Shown piece after piece: positions 1-5,634 of a DNA stretch of 5,651 bases. Within the stretch, counting starts at the first letter, position 1, and each line of letters opens with the position of its first letter. Below the pieces are notes generated by a model. That model saw nothing but the letters and a program-made list of their open reading frames with translations. It was not told the origin of the DNA and did no database searches. Made by a program: the position numbers and the translations under genes. The DNA is from Deltaproteobacteria bacterium (lineage in GTDB: Bacteria; Desulfobacterota; Desulfobacteria; Desulfobacterales; SURF-15): contig JAHEHB010000364.1 of NCBI GenBank assembly GCA_024644775.1, forward strand, positions 1 through 5,651, read 5' to 3'.

Positions 1-889
1 TCCCGGCTGCGCCAAGTGATTCGATCCTTAATCGAATTTCGTTGGTAATTCGGTGAACCTGATCACCGGCATTTACGGCAAAAGAATTGTACTTGAAGGG
101 ATCGTACTCGGGCAAAATGCTATTCCATTCGAGTTTTTTGAGACCGAGAAAGCGACCGAGCCTTGCCTGCCATTTTGCCAGGCCGGCCATTGCCGTGACT
201 CCAATTGAGGGTGAAATCAAAACGATTCCGTCAACTTTTGGCAACGTGGTATCTTCCAGCCCCGAGAGGGCGTAGTGAACGGCTAAGGCACCGCCGTTGG
301 AGTACCCCACGAGATAGAGCGGCCGATCTCCCACTTTTGTGCTCAGATGACGCATCGCCAACCGAACTGCTGCGGCCATATCCTCCCATTGCACCTGAAC
401 CAGCCCTGAGGGGGCTGTACCGTGGCCCGGCAGCCGCAGTCCGATCACCCAGGCACCCGCTGAGTGCAATCGTCGTCCTAAGCTGCTGAGACTATAAGGT
501 GAATCAGACATGCCGTGCAACAGCAAAACACCCGCTTTGGGGGCACCTATTGAAATTTCGAACGTACGGTTCCAGTTCGGAGACCAGCGGGTGGGATCCG
601 ACAGACTTCCCCGGTGGTAGCGATTGATGAGGCTTCGGTCCTCGTCGGGAACACGGGTTAAGACGCGGTTGTCTAACTGGGTAAAGAGCTGTTTCTCCAA
701 CGCAAGATAGTCTTCAAAACTCTCTACCGGACTGTCTACTGTGAATTCGGCGTCAAGCTCGACATGATGCCAGACTTTGAGCTCGGGTCGGCTTTCGAGA
801 AACAGCACAAAAATGATGATAAACACAACCAATCCACCGGTAATCCCGTAAATGAGGGCTTTTACAGTATGCTTGATAAGACTGACCAT
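1..889 (-). CDS. Membrane-anchored alpha/beta hydrolase (partial, 3' end outside window)
   Basis: This is a serine hydrolase of the alpha/beta fold (lipase/esterase or S33-aminopeptidase-like), open for 296 codons from an ATG at 889-887 to the window edge with no stop reached. Residues 11-31 form one hydrophobic segment after a basic N-terminus (Lys6, His7, Lys10), so the enzyme is probably tethered to the inner membrane with its catalytic domain outside. The fold is marked by LLLHGMSDSP (122-131, oxyanion-hole HG), RLPGHG (152-157) and the nucleophile elbow GYSNG with Ser197. The catalytic Asp and His should lie beyond the left edge and cannot be checked. A purine-rich AAGGCGGA lies about ten bases upstream of the start. 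It is downstream of, and in the same direction as, the DUF900 lipoprotein gene, with a 134-base gap. The substrate cannot be told from sequence. The family call is secure; lipase, esterase and peptidase roles are all open. Confidence 0.88.
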   Translation of the reverse strand, partial: MVSLIKHTVKALIYGITGGLVVFIIIFVLFLESRPELKVWHHVELDAEFTVDSPVESFEDYLALEKQLFTQLDNRVLTRVPDEDRSLINRYHRGSLSDPTRWSPNWNRTFEISIGAPKAGVLLLHGMSDSPYSLSSLGRRLHSAGAWVIGLRLPGHGTAPSGLVQVQWEDMAAAVRLAMRHLSTKVGDRPLYLVGYSNGGALAVHYALSGLEDTTLPKVDGIVLISPSIGVTAMAGLAKWQARLGRFLGLKKLEWNSILPEYDPFKYNSFAVNAGDQVHRITNEIRLRIESLGAAG

Positions 890-1023
890 AAATTGTGATC
901 CGCCTTTTAGTCTCCAAACTGTTGATAGATTGAGAAGCCCCAAACCGCCCAACCTAATTAAATTATGTTATTTACGATCTGAATATCCGAAATTCATAGC
1001 AAAAACGATCGATCTAAATCCGC
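890..1023. other. AT-rich spacer between tandem hydrolase genes
   Basis: These 134 bases separate two minus-strand hydrolase genes. Read on the minus strand, a small GATCGATCG palindrome followed by five T residues lies just after the upstream stop, but its stem is too short for a convincing terminator. I see no clear promoter hexamers, so readthrough from the upstream gene is possible but not shown. Confidence 0.4.
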
Positions 1024-2370
1024 TTATTTTCTGAGGGGAGAAAGAACCGAGTTGTTATCTGCAAGAATCGACTTCAACCTTTCGATGTAATCTGATGGAA
1101 AAACCCAGACCGGCTTTTCTTTTGTTCGAATAAGACCCCGCGCCATCGGTTTGAAATCGTACGCCAGTGTAACCAGTATGTCACTGCTGGCCCAGGGGCT
1201 TTTGCGAAAATAGGCATGCCCATTCCCAGTCATCGATCCCTCTGCATCGCTAACATCAATTAAATTCAAGTCTTCAATTCTGAGCAATAATTCTGCGTGA
1301 TGTTTTTCGATTTTTCCATCTTTTTCCAACTGTCCCAACCGTTGTCGTGAAAATAGCCAGTTCGATATTCCGAGAGCCTGGTCCCCCGTTGACATATAGA
1401 TATTAACACTACGCGATACATTCAAAACCCCATCAAGGAGCATATTTCCGAAGATCCCCCAGTCCACATCGCTACCTACAAGAATCACATGACCAATTCG
1501 CACCTGCTTTTGGATTGTCTGTTTTTCTTGACCGTCATGTATCAAAGCCAATGAATTCAAAGCCCCTAAGACCAGACGGGTTCCCATGCTGTAGCCCACA
1601 ATATGGATTTTACGAGTGGACGTCTTTTCTGAGAGGTACTGTAAAAAGAGCCTCAGGTTTCGTGCTGAGGCCGCCGCAGTTTCAGCATCCGAGGCATAGG
1701 CCCATATACTTGGTGTAGACGGCCAGGCAAAGGCAATAAATACACCTTCATAGCCCAGGTAATGCCAGAGCTCGCTGGCAACGATGATCGGATTTTCAAA
1801 ATTAACTTTGAAACCGTGCATGTAAACATAAATATCCTTGTGTTTCGAATCGGCCAATTTTGCGTTAATGACCGACGCATAATATTCCGCCGCTTCCGTC
1901 GATTTTTGAGCCTGCAATTTTGGGGAATCGAATACGGAGATCGTTGTGTTCAAAATGCCGTATTCTTTCACACCGGTAACCTGCAACGGGAGATCTTCGG
2001 TACGATTCTTCAATAGTGAAATGTGTTTCATCTCCTCCCAGGTGTAATCACCTTTCCCGAGTTTGACTTCGCTCTTGCCCAGACGCAGCAGATGGCCCCG
2101 TTTGTTTTGATAGAATTTCTCCTTGCTCCGTTCATTGGCGGGTTCACGATCAGTGGCATACAGGATTTCGATCGTACCATCTTTTTTTATCGGGCTTGTA
2201 TCTGAAAAAGGTTGCCAGGCGCCGTCATCAAAAATATCCGGAGCCGGCATTAGGTTAAGTCTGTAAGGCTTATCAGCGGCACATCCGGTGAGTATCGTAA
2301 TGAGAGAAATATATATCAACGCACAAACCCGTATGTCTTTCAATCGGAATCGAAATAATCGATGATGCAT
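1024..2370 (-). CDS. Lipoprotein alpha/beta hydrolase, DUF900 family
   Basis: This complete 448-residue protein matches the DUF900 (COG4782-like) alpha/beta hydrolases, which are putative esterases of unknown substrate. The N-terminus is a lipoprotein signal: basic residues, a hydrophobic core at 15-27, then the lipobox LTGC with Cys30 as the lipidated residue. Ala31 at +2 favours the outer membrane over inner-membrane retention. YATDREP (71-77) is the usual opening of the domain, and YMHGF (183-187) is the oxyanion-hole strand. FAWPS (214-218) is typical of the family, and GYSMG (259-263) carries the nucleophile Ser261. By position in the family I infer Asp330 (in YMSTGDQAL) and His385 (in GNGHAYF) as the rest of the triad. 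Translation starts at the ATG at 2370-2368, preceded by GAGGGA five bases upstream. It diverges from the Ldh-family gene and lies upstream of the other hydrolase. The family is confident; the substrate is unknown. Confidence 0.93.
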   Translation of the reverse strand: MHHRLFRFRLKDIRVCALIYISLITILTGCAADKPYRLNLMPAPDIFDDGAWQPFSDTSPIKKDGTIEILYATDREPANERSKEKFYQNKRGHLLRLGKSEVKLGKGDYTWEEMKHISLLKNRTEDLPLQVTGVKEYGILNTTISVFDSPKLQAQKSTEAAEYYASVINAKLADSKHKDIYVYMHGFKVNFENPIIVASELWHYLGYEGVFIAFAWPSTPSIWAYASDAETAAASARNLRLFLQYLSEKTSTRKIHIVGYSMGTRLVLGALNSLALIHDGQEKQTIQKQVRIGHVILVGSDVDWGIFGNMLLDGVLNVSRSVNIYMSTGDQALGISNWLFSRQRLGQLEKDGKIEKHHAELLLRIEDLNLIDVSDAEGSMTGNGHAYFRKSPWASSDILVTLAYDFKPMARGLIRTKEKPVWVFPSDYIERLKSILADNNSVLSPLRK

Positions 2371-2476
2371 TTGTTCCCTCTTCTGTAGTTAGTGCCCAAA
2401 GTAATGATTCCAAATGCGAAACTTTACTTTTCCACCTGTGAGATAAAGTTTATACGGATTTATCCCCCCGGCGATT

Positions 2477-2496
2477 TGGCACTTTTGTAGTATACT
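2477..2496 (+). promoter_or_regulatory. Weak promoter candidate (sigma-54-like TGGCAC, or TATACT -10)
   Basis: TGGCAC at 2477-2482 followed after five bases by TAGT (2488-2491) resembles the -24/-12 layout of sigma-54 promoters, but the -12 element has GT instead of GC. An overlapping TATACT at 2491-2496 would be a good sigma-70 -10 box, but there is no matching -35 at the usual distance. Either could drive the short ORF that begins about 55 bases downstream. Both assignments are weak. Confidence 0.22.
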
Positions 2497-2549
2497 CCCT
2501 TTACGAGAATCCTAAAGCTAATTATCACAGAACCGGTAAGGAGTACAAA

Positions 2550-2612
2550 TTGAAAAGCCTGAATTTTGACAAAGAAATTTCAAACAGCAAGAATGATTGG
2601 TTTGCACTTTAG
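2550..2612 (+). CDS. Possible 20-residue peptide ORF or gene remnant
   Basis: A TTG start at 2550 lies six bases after AAGGAG (2538-2543), which is good ribosome binding site geometry. The frame runs 20 codons to TAG at 2610-2612; the peptide begins MKSLNFDKEIS and ends NDWFAL. It is hydrophilic with no signal peptide, so it is not an obvious small membrane protein or toxin. It precedes the Ldh-family start by about 120 bases. It could be a leader peptide, the N-terminal stub of a lost gene, or chance. I do not recognise the sequence. The TTG start and small size keep confidence low. Confidence 0.3.
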   Translation: MKSLNFDKEISNSKNDWFAL

Positions 2613-2645
2613 AACAAACGTATCGTTTCAACAGCGGGTATCAAC

Positions 2646-2672
2646 TTGACATAATATAGATTCGACGATAAT
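2646..2672 (+). promoter_or_regulatory. Candidate sigma-70-type promoter for the Ldh-family gene
   Basis: A perfect TTGACA -35 box at 2646-2651 is followed by GATAAT at 2667-2672, five of six matches to TATAAT. The spacer is 15 bases, shorter than the preferred 17, which lowers confidence. Transcription would start about 50 bases before the Ldh-family ATG. Confidence 0.4.
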
Positions 2673-2730
2673 TCCTGTAGCTGAATGGTCAACAAATTAA
2701 ATATTCCGATGGTGGTTTTAGGGAGGATAT

Positions 2731-3870
2731 ATGGTACTTTATCCGGGAACTGAAAAAGAGGCGCGGATTTCAGCAGAAACCATGCAAAATATCGTCACGG
2801 ATATTTTCCAACGCTGCGGCATGGATATTTCCGATGCATCTCAACTTGCAGATACACTGATTGATGCCGATTTATGCGGCATTCATTCACACGGGGTCAT
2901 GCGGGTGCCGAACTATGTGAAACGGATGACGAAACAGGGGGTTGATCCAAGGGGCAAACCATCCATCGTTAAGGATTCGGGTTCGGTATTTGTCATCGAC
3001 GCCGGAAACAACATGGGGCAGATATCCGGGACGTATGCCATGCGAAACACCATCGAACGGGCCCGCACAACCGGTGTTGCCGTTGCAGCCGTCGGTGGAA
3101 GCAACCACTGCGGCGCTATGTATTACTATGCTCAGATGGCAATCGAAGAAGACATGATCGGGGTTGCCACCACCAATGCCCTGCCGACGATGGCTCCATG
3201 GGGCGGTTCCGAACGAATTCTCGGAATGAACCCCATTGCGGTAGCGATTCCGGCCGGGGAAGAAACGCCGTTTATCCTGGATACGGCGTTTGCAACGTCT
3301 TCCTTCGGTAAAATAACCGTTCTCGGACAAAAAGGGGTTTCCCTCCCTGAGGGATGGGGCATTGACAAAGAAGGCAATCCTACAACGGATCCGGCCAAAG
3401 TGCTCGACGGGGGAATGGTTCTTCCCATCGGCGGTCACAAAGGCTCAGGAATGGCGATGATTACGGGGATATTATCCACTCTGCTCTCCGGTGCGAAATA
3501 CGGCACCCAACTTGGAAACCTGGAGAAAGGTCCAACGGCCGGAGAGGACGGCCACTTTTTCATGGCGCTGAAAATCGCTGCATTCGAAACGGTGTCGGTT
3601 TTTAAACATCGAATGGATGAAGTCATTCGTGACGCAAAAAACAGCCGAAAGGCACCGGGAATAGCGCGAATCTTCATACCCGGTGAAATGGAAGCGGAAA
3701 CCAAATCCACTTATCTTAAAACCGGAATCCCGCTGAACGCAGAGACCCTTCACGGGGTGGTATCGACGGGAAGTTCACTAGGCGCCGATATTTCATCGCT
3801 GGAAGTGCATATCGATTCACTTCAGAATGCGGCGAACAAGAGTTTCAAAAAACCCGACCCGCTTACATAA
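2731..3870 (+). CDS. Ldh-family (malate/L-lactate dehydrogenase type) oxidoreductase
   Basis: This complete 379-residue enzyme belongs to the Ldh_2 family of NAD(P)-dependent oxidoreductases (relatives of AllD, YiaK, ComC and DpkA), which are unrelated to classical lactate dehydrogenases. Members interconvert 2-hydroxyacids and 2-oxoacids, or reduce cyclic imino acids, in the cytoplasm. Family signatures run in order: GIHSHGVMRVPNY (50-62, with Ser53, His54, Arg58), GGSNHCGAM (122-130, catalytic-type His126), TTNALPTMAPWGG (147-159), ILDTAFATSSFGKI (182-195), PEGWGIDKEGNPTTDP (206-221), LPIGGHKGSG (231-240, nucleotide-binding loop) and FIPGE (315-319). All expected blocks are present, so the enzyme looks intact. 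It is a little longer than usual (about 330-360 residues), with roughly 25 extra residues at the C-terminus. The start is set by GGGAGG at 2721-2726, four bases from the ATG. The exact substrate is not deducible. The enolase-superfamily fragment downstream hints at hydroxy-acid or sugar-acid catabolism. Confidence 0.93.
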   Translation: MVLYPGTEKEARISAETMQNIVTDIFQRCGMDISDASQLADTLIDADLCGIHSHGVMRVPNYVKRMTKQGVDPRGKPSIVKDSGSVFVIDAGNNMGQISGTYAMRNTIERARTTGVAVAAVGGSNHCGAMYYYAQMAIEEDMIGVATTNALPTMAPWGGSERILGMNPIAVAIPAGEETPFILDTAFATSSFGKITVLGQKGVSLPEGWGIDKEGNPTTDPAKVLDGGMVLPIGGHKGSGMAMITGILSTLLSGAKYGTQLGNLEKGPTAGEDGHFFMALKIAAFETVSVFKHRMDEVIRDAKNSRKAPGIARIFIPGEMEAETKSTYLKTGIPLNAETLHGVVSTGSSLGADISSLEVHIDSLQNAANKSFKKPDPLT

Positions 3871-3975
3871 CACCCATGAGCAAAAAAGGGGTGCCGATAA
3901 TAGCGTATAACCGTGATTTAATTGAGAAGAAAATTCATATCCTCCGACGCGGAATGAAACAGGATTTTTTGACGA
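3871..3975. other. Convergent intergenic region with a non-convincing ORF start
   Basis: This 105-base gap lies between the Ldh-family stop and the selenoprotein stop on the opposite strand. A plus-strand ORF opens five bases after the Ldh stop (ATG at 3876, beginning MSKKGVPIIAYN) and runs 64 codons, but from 3976 on it is antisense to the selenoprotein. Only its first 33 or so codons could be native sequence, perhaps the stub of the next operon gene. It has no clear ribosome binding site. I see no strong rho-independent terminator for either flanking gene. Confidence 0.35.
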
Positions 3976-4782
3976 CTATTCCGGATCCGGCTTCTTCCAT
4001 TGGTATGGCAATTCCTGAACCGTTCCCGGTTCGGTCATGGTTTTCAGGGCATCCAGCGCATCCAGGATGATGCGGCGCTGGCGCTTGATGTTGCCCGGCT
4101 CCCCGAACATGCAGCCTCGGGCAAACTTCACCTGTAAGGCCCGGGGAGGTTTGATGTGAGCCATTCTGTCCGGTGCGTTGCCCATGGAAATGGTGGGTAT
4201 ACCCGCCGCTTCAACCATCCGTTGAATCAGACCCACGGTCTGATGGCATTTGGGTCAGACCGGTACCAGGAATAAAACATCCACCCCTTCGGCCGTTATC
4301 TGGCGGATGACCTCCGGCACTGTCTTTGTGACCAGGTTCACCGCGTCGTTGACGTAGCTGAAGCTGTAATGCGTATCGGTCACGCTGCCGATGATTCCTT
4401 CTTTTTCAAGCTCCGTGAAACGATGGATGGGAAAGATGGTGTTGATGTCCTGCTCAGCAAGGCCGTGATCATAGTGTGAGTGAGCGATTCCAAGGTCCTC
4501 CTGGCGGACGGTTTTGGGGATTTCCCGAAAGGAGGTGTCTCCGTGGATGGACTCGGTGTCGAAGGCCGGTTGGCTGTCCTTCAGGTAGAACCCGCCGCTG
4601 GTGACCAGGGCAAAGGTTTGTTCCGAAGGCTCGCCCTTGTATGGGGTCCAGGGTACGTCTTCGGAAACTATTAAAGGATACCGCTTGACGATTTCCTTCA
4701 TGTTGCCCGCCCGAAATTCCGGCAAGCTCTCTTCGACCCATTTCTCGTAAGCTGCTTTAACCTTTATCAGATCGATCTTCAT
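3976..4782 (-). CDS. Selenoprotein of the glycine/sarcosine/betaine/D-proline reductase B family (Sec at TGA 4255-4257)
   Basis: Reading through the in-frame TGA gives one 268-residue protein with selenocysteine at position 176 in the motif VPV-U-P-K-C (U176, Cys179), a redox U-x-x-C pair. Family landmarks before it are VPWTPYKG (43-50), FALVTSGGFYLKD (57-69), HSHYDHG (101-107), IFPIHR (116-121) and EGIIGSVTDTHYSF (128-141). After it come HQTVGLIQRMVEAAGIPTIS and a FARGCMFGEPG block. This matches the GrdB/PrdB-like family. It is shorter than GrdB (about 430 residues) and nearer PrdB in size. Glycine, betaine and proline reductases use the Sec to attack the substrate, but this stand-alone member lacks GrdA, GrdC or PrdA neighbours here, so its substrate is unknown. 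I chose the ATG at 4782-4780 because AAGGA lies six bases upstream; an ATG at 4827 would add 15 residues without a good ribosome binding site. Codons and similarity continue across the TGA, and the stop is TAG at 3976-3978. Confidence 0.92.
4226..4244 (-). promoter_or_regulatory. Bacterial SECIS element (selenocysteine insertion hairpin)
   Basis: On the minus strand, ATCAGACC-GTG-GGTCTGAT forms a perfect 8-bp stem with a three-base loop, starting ten bases after the TGA codon. The loop lies 18 bases from the TGA and starts with G, which fits the known pattern for bacterial SECIS elements: hairpin inside the coding region just after UGA, a G in the first two loop bases, and loop distance of about 16-37 bases. 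It would bind SelB carrying Sec-tRNA. It is coding sequence as well, specifying the residues after the U-x-x-C motif. Confidence 0.85.
4255..4257 (-). other. In-frame TGA recoded as selenocysteine
   Basis: The minus-strand codon order is GTA CCG GTC TGA CCC AAA TGC. This places the TGA at the first position of a C-x-x-C-like redox motif, exactly where GrdB-family proteins carry Sec or Cys. The reading frame is open for 175 codons before it (from 4782) and 92 codons after it. Confidence 0.9.
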
Positions 4783-4827
4783 CAGCGTTCCTTTCCTGTT
4801 CGATAGAATCGTTCTCCATGATAACAC

Positions 4828-4951
4828 CTGAGATCAAAAAAGAAAATAGCTCGAAAATATAGCGTTCAGCGATTACAGGTTTTCGCGAATTCCTTAAGAA
4901 AAATTGTTTTAGATGCTGACCCCCTGATGCCAGAGCATATATGGCATTTGA
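4828..4951. other. Upstream region of the selenoprotein gene, abutting the enolase-fragment breakpoint
   Basis: This AT-rich stretch should carry the minus-strand promoter of the selenoprotein gene. TATATT-like and TTATCAT-like -10 candidates exist, but neither has a convincing -35. A 6-bp inverted repeat, ATGCCA at 4927-4932 and TGGCAT at 4942-4947, lies next to the point where enolase-superfamily similarity begins. No coding similarity to the missing part of that enzyme is visible here in any plus-strand frame. Confidence 0.4.
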
Positions 4952-5317
4952 TGTACAAAGGTACAAAGCGATTTAATCACAGCAGGGGCCGTGGATATTG
5001 TTCAACCCGATGTAACCCGTGTGGGGGGAATAACCGAATGGATGAAAATTGCCCACTTTGCTTCAGCCCATGGGCTGAAAGTTGCCCCCCATGGTGTTCA
5101 GGAAATTCATACGTCATTGGCTGCAGCCATCGATAACGCTTTATATGTTGAATACGCCGTTTCCGACAATTATATGCAATCGCTCATGGACAAAGTATTT
5201 ACGGAGCCGCAAAACACAAAACATTTTGATGCCAACGGAATGATATCCGTTTCCGATATTCCCGGTCTGGGACTTGAAATTGATTGGGCGATTGCAAATA
5301 AATACCTCGTAAAATGA
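4952..5317 (+). pseudogene. 3' fragment of a mandelate racemase/muconate lactonizing (enolase superfamily) gene
   Basis: The open frame begins after a TGA at 4949-4951 and gives about 121 residues whose similarity to the C-terminal part of the enolase-superfamily barrel starts almost at once (DLITAGAVDIVQPDV). A GTG at 4991 could start a 108-residue product, but this would be a shard. What remains is well kept. QPD is followed 27 residues later by the His of VAPHG, the same spacing as the Asp270-His297 catalytic dyad of mandelate racemase. A Glu lies 20 residues after that His, matching Glu317. The N-terminal capping domain, the Lys-x-Lys bases and the three metal ligands are all absent; full-length members have about 350-400 residues. 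Without them the product cannot be catalytic. It is on the same strand as the Ldh-family gene, and full-length enzymes of this type are acid-sugar dehydratases or racemases. Truncation, rather than a sequencing frameshift, is favoured because no other frame upstream restores the missing part. Confidence 0.85.
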
Positions 5318-5342
5318 ACTGTATACCTTACGGCTCTAAATT

Positions 5343-5477
5343 TCAGCTCAATGTAATTTCCGGTGAATCGAACTGATCAATACCATGTAAAACAATCAAC
5401 AAATTTGACGAAATGGCATCATTGTTTGCGCATATTCTTAAGCCAAAAGATAGTTTAGTACATTCTTTACTTTTCAT
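5343..5477 (-). CDS. Small hypothetical protein (44 residues) or N-terminal gene remnant
   Basis: An ATG at 5477-5475 lies six bases after AGGAGGT (minus strand, 5490-5484), a near-perfect Shine-Dalgarno sequence, so translation is plausible. The product runs MKSKECTKLSFGLRICANND to FDSPEITLS, with a modestly hydrophobic stretch (SSNLLIVLHG) too short and interrupted to be a confident membrane segment. Two Cys residues (6 and 16) are present. An in-frame ATG at 5525 would add 16 residues but lacks a good ribosome binding site. It may be a genuine small protein or the surviving 5' end of a larger gene. I do not recognise it. Confidence 0.4.
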   Translation of the reverse strand: MKSKECTKLSFGLRICANNDAISSNLLIVLHGIDQFDSPEITLS

Positions 5478-5483
5478 GGGGTG

Positions 5484-5505
5484 ACCTCCTAAATATCTAT
5501 AGGAG
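5484..5505 (-). promoter_or_regulatory. Hairpin pairing with the Shine-Dalgarno of the 44-residue ORF
   Basis: On the minus strand, CTCCTA (5505-5500) can pair with TAGGAG (5491-5486) across an eight-base loop, burying the AGGAGG of the ribosome binding site. A 6-bp stem of this kind could reduce translation until melted or bound. Any purine-rich ribosome site has some chance of a nearby complement, so this is suggestive only. Confidence 0.3.
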
Positions 5506-5580
5506 AACAAGGTCTTTGTCTTCATTCACGATTCTTGATTCATTGAACTTCATGGCCTCGCGATAGACATCGTTACTTGA
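5497..5580 (-). pseudogene. Possible 3' end of a lost gene (27 codons)
   Basis: On the minus strand an open segment between TGA (5583-5581) and TAG (5499-5497) reads SSNDVYREAMKF and continues to KDLVLL. Its composition looks like ordinary protein, and it ends six bases before the Shine-Dalgarno of the 44-residue ORF, the spacing seen between genes in an operon. The stop at 5581 cuts it off, and the sequence beyond is the inverted repeat. It may be the tail of a deleted gene or chance; I cannot name a family. Confidence 0.22.
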
Positions 5581-5597
5581 TCAAACACCCTTCTATA

Positions 5598-5634
5598 AGT
5601 AAAGATCCGGGCCCTCAGGATCCGGATCTTTACT
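5598..5634. repeat. Perfect 13-bp inverted repeat
   Basis: AGTAAAGATCCGG (5598-5610) is the exact reverse complement of CCGGATCTTTACT (5622-5634), separated by 11 bases. As RNA this would be a very stable hairpin. On neither strand is it followed by a T-run, so it is not a classical rho-independent terminator, though it could stop or protect transcripts from a neighbouring gene to the right. It could also be a repeated extragenic palindrome. Confidence 0.75.

Larger units (their letters stand above)
2371..2730. other. Divergent intergenic region (360 bases)
   Basis: This AT-rich region separates the minus-strand DUF900 gene from the plus-strand Ldh-family gene and must hold the promoters of both. 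I can support three plus-strand elements: a TGGCAC element with a nearby TATACT around 2477-2496, a 20-codon ORF at 2550-2612 with its own ribosome binding site, and a TTGACA/GATAAT pair at 2646-2672. I see no clear minus-strand promoter, no operator palindrome and no tRNA. Confidence 0.6.

Noticed and set aside
205..489. 94-residue plus-strand ORF near the left edge
   Set aside because: It is antisense to the hydrolase whose catalytic motifs lie on the minus strand; its composition is Arg/Pro/Leu-rich as expected for a shadow frame.
2674..2694. tRNA-like D-arm sequence (TGTAGCTGAATGGTCAAC)
   Set aside because: No acceptor stem, anticodon arm or TTCGAATC-like T-arm follows within tRNA length; the Ldh-family gene starts about 40 bases later.
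2887..3438. 183-residue minus-strand ORF inside the Ldh-family gene
   Set aside because: It is antisense to a complete enzyme with all family motifs; its protein is rich in His, Gly, Pro and Arg with no recognisable fold.
3981..3990. CCGGATCCGG palindrome near the selenoprotein 3' end, sharing GGATCCGG with the right-end inverted repeat
   Set aside because: It is short, lies in coding sequence, and sharing of eight bases between two palindromes is not evidence of a repeat family.
4255..4257. TGA as a genuine stop, giving a 175-190 residue protein plus a separate downstream ORF
   Set aside because: The downstream ORF has the same frame, continues the same family fold, has no own ribosome site, and a SECIS-like hairpin follows the TGA.
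4927..4947. 6-bp inverted repeat near the enolase-fragment boundary as a transposon end
   Set aside because: Too short, no partner at the other side of the selenoprotein gene, and no flanking target duplication seen.
4757..4966. Minus-strand 69-residue ORF overlapping the start of the selenoprotein gene
   Set aside because: It overlaps the selenoprotein start in another frame, has low-complexity charged ends and no ribosome binding site.
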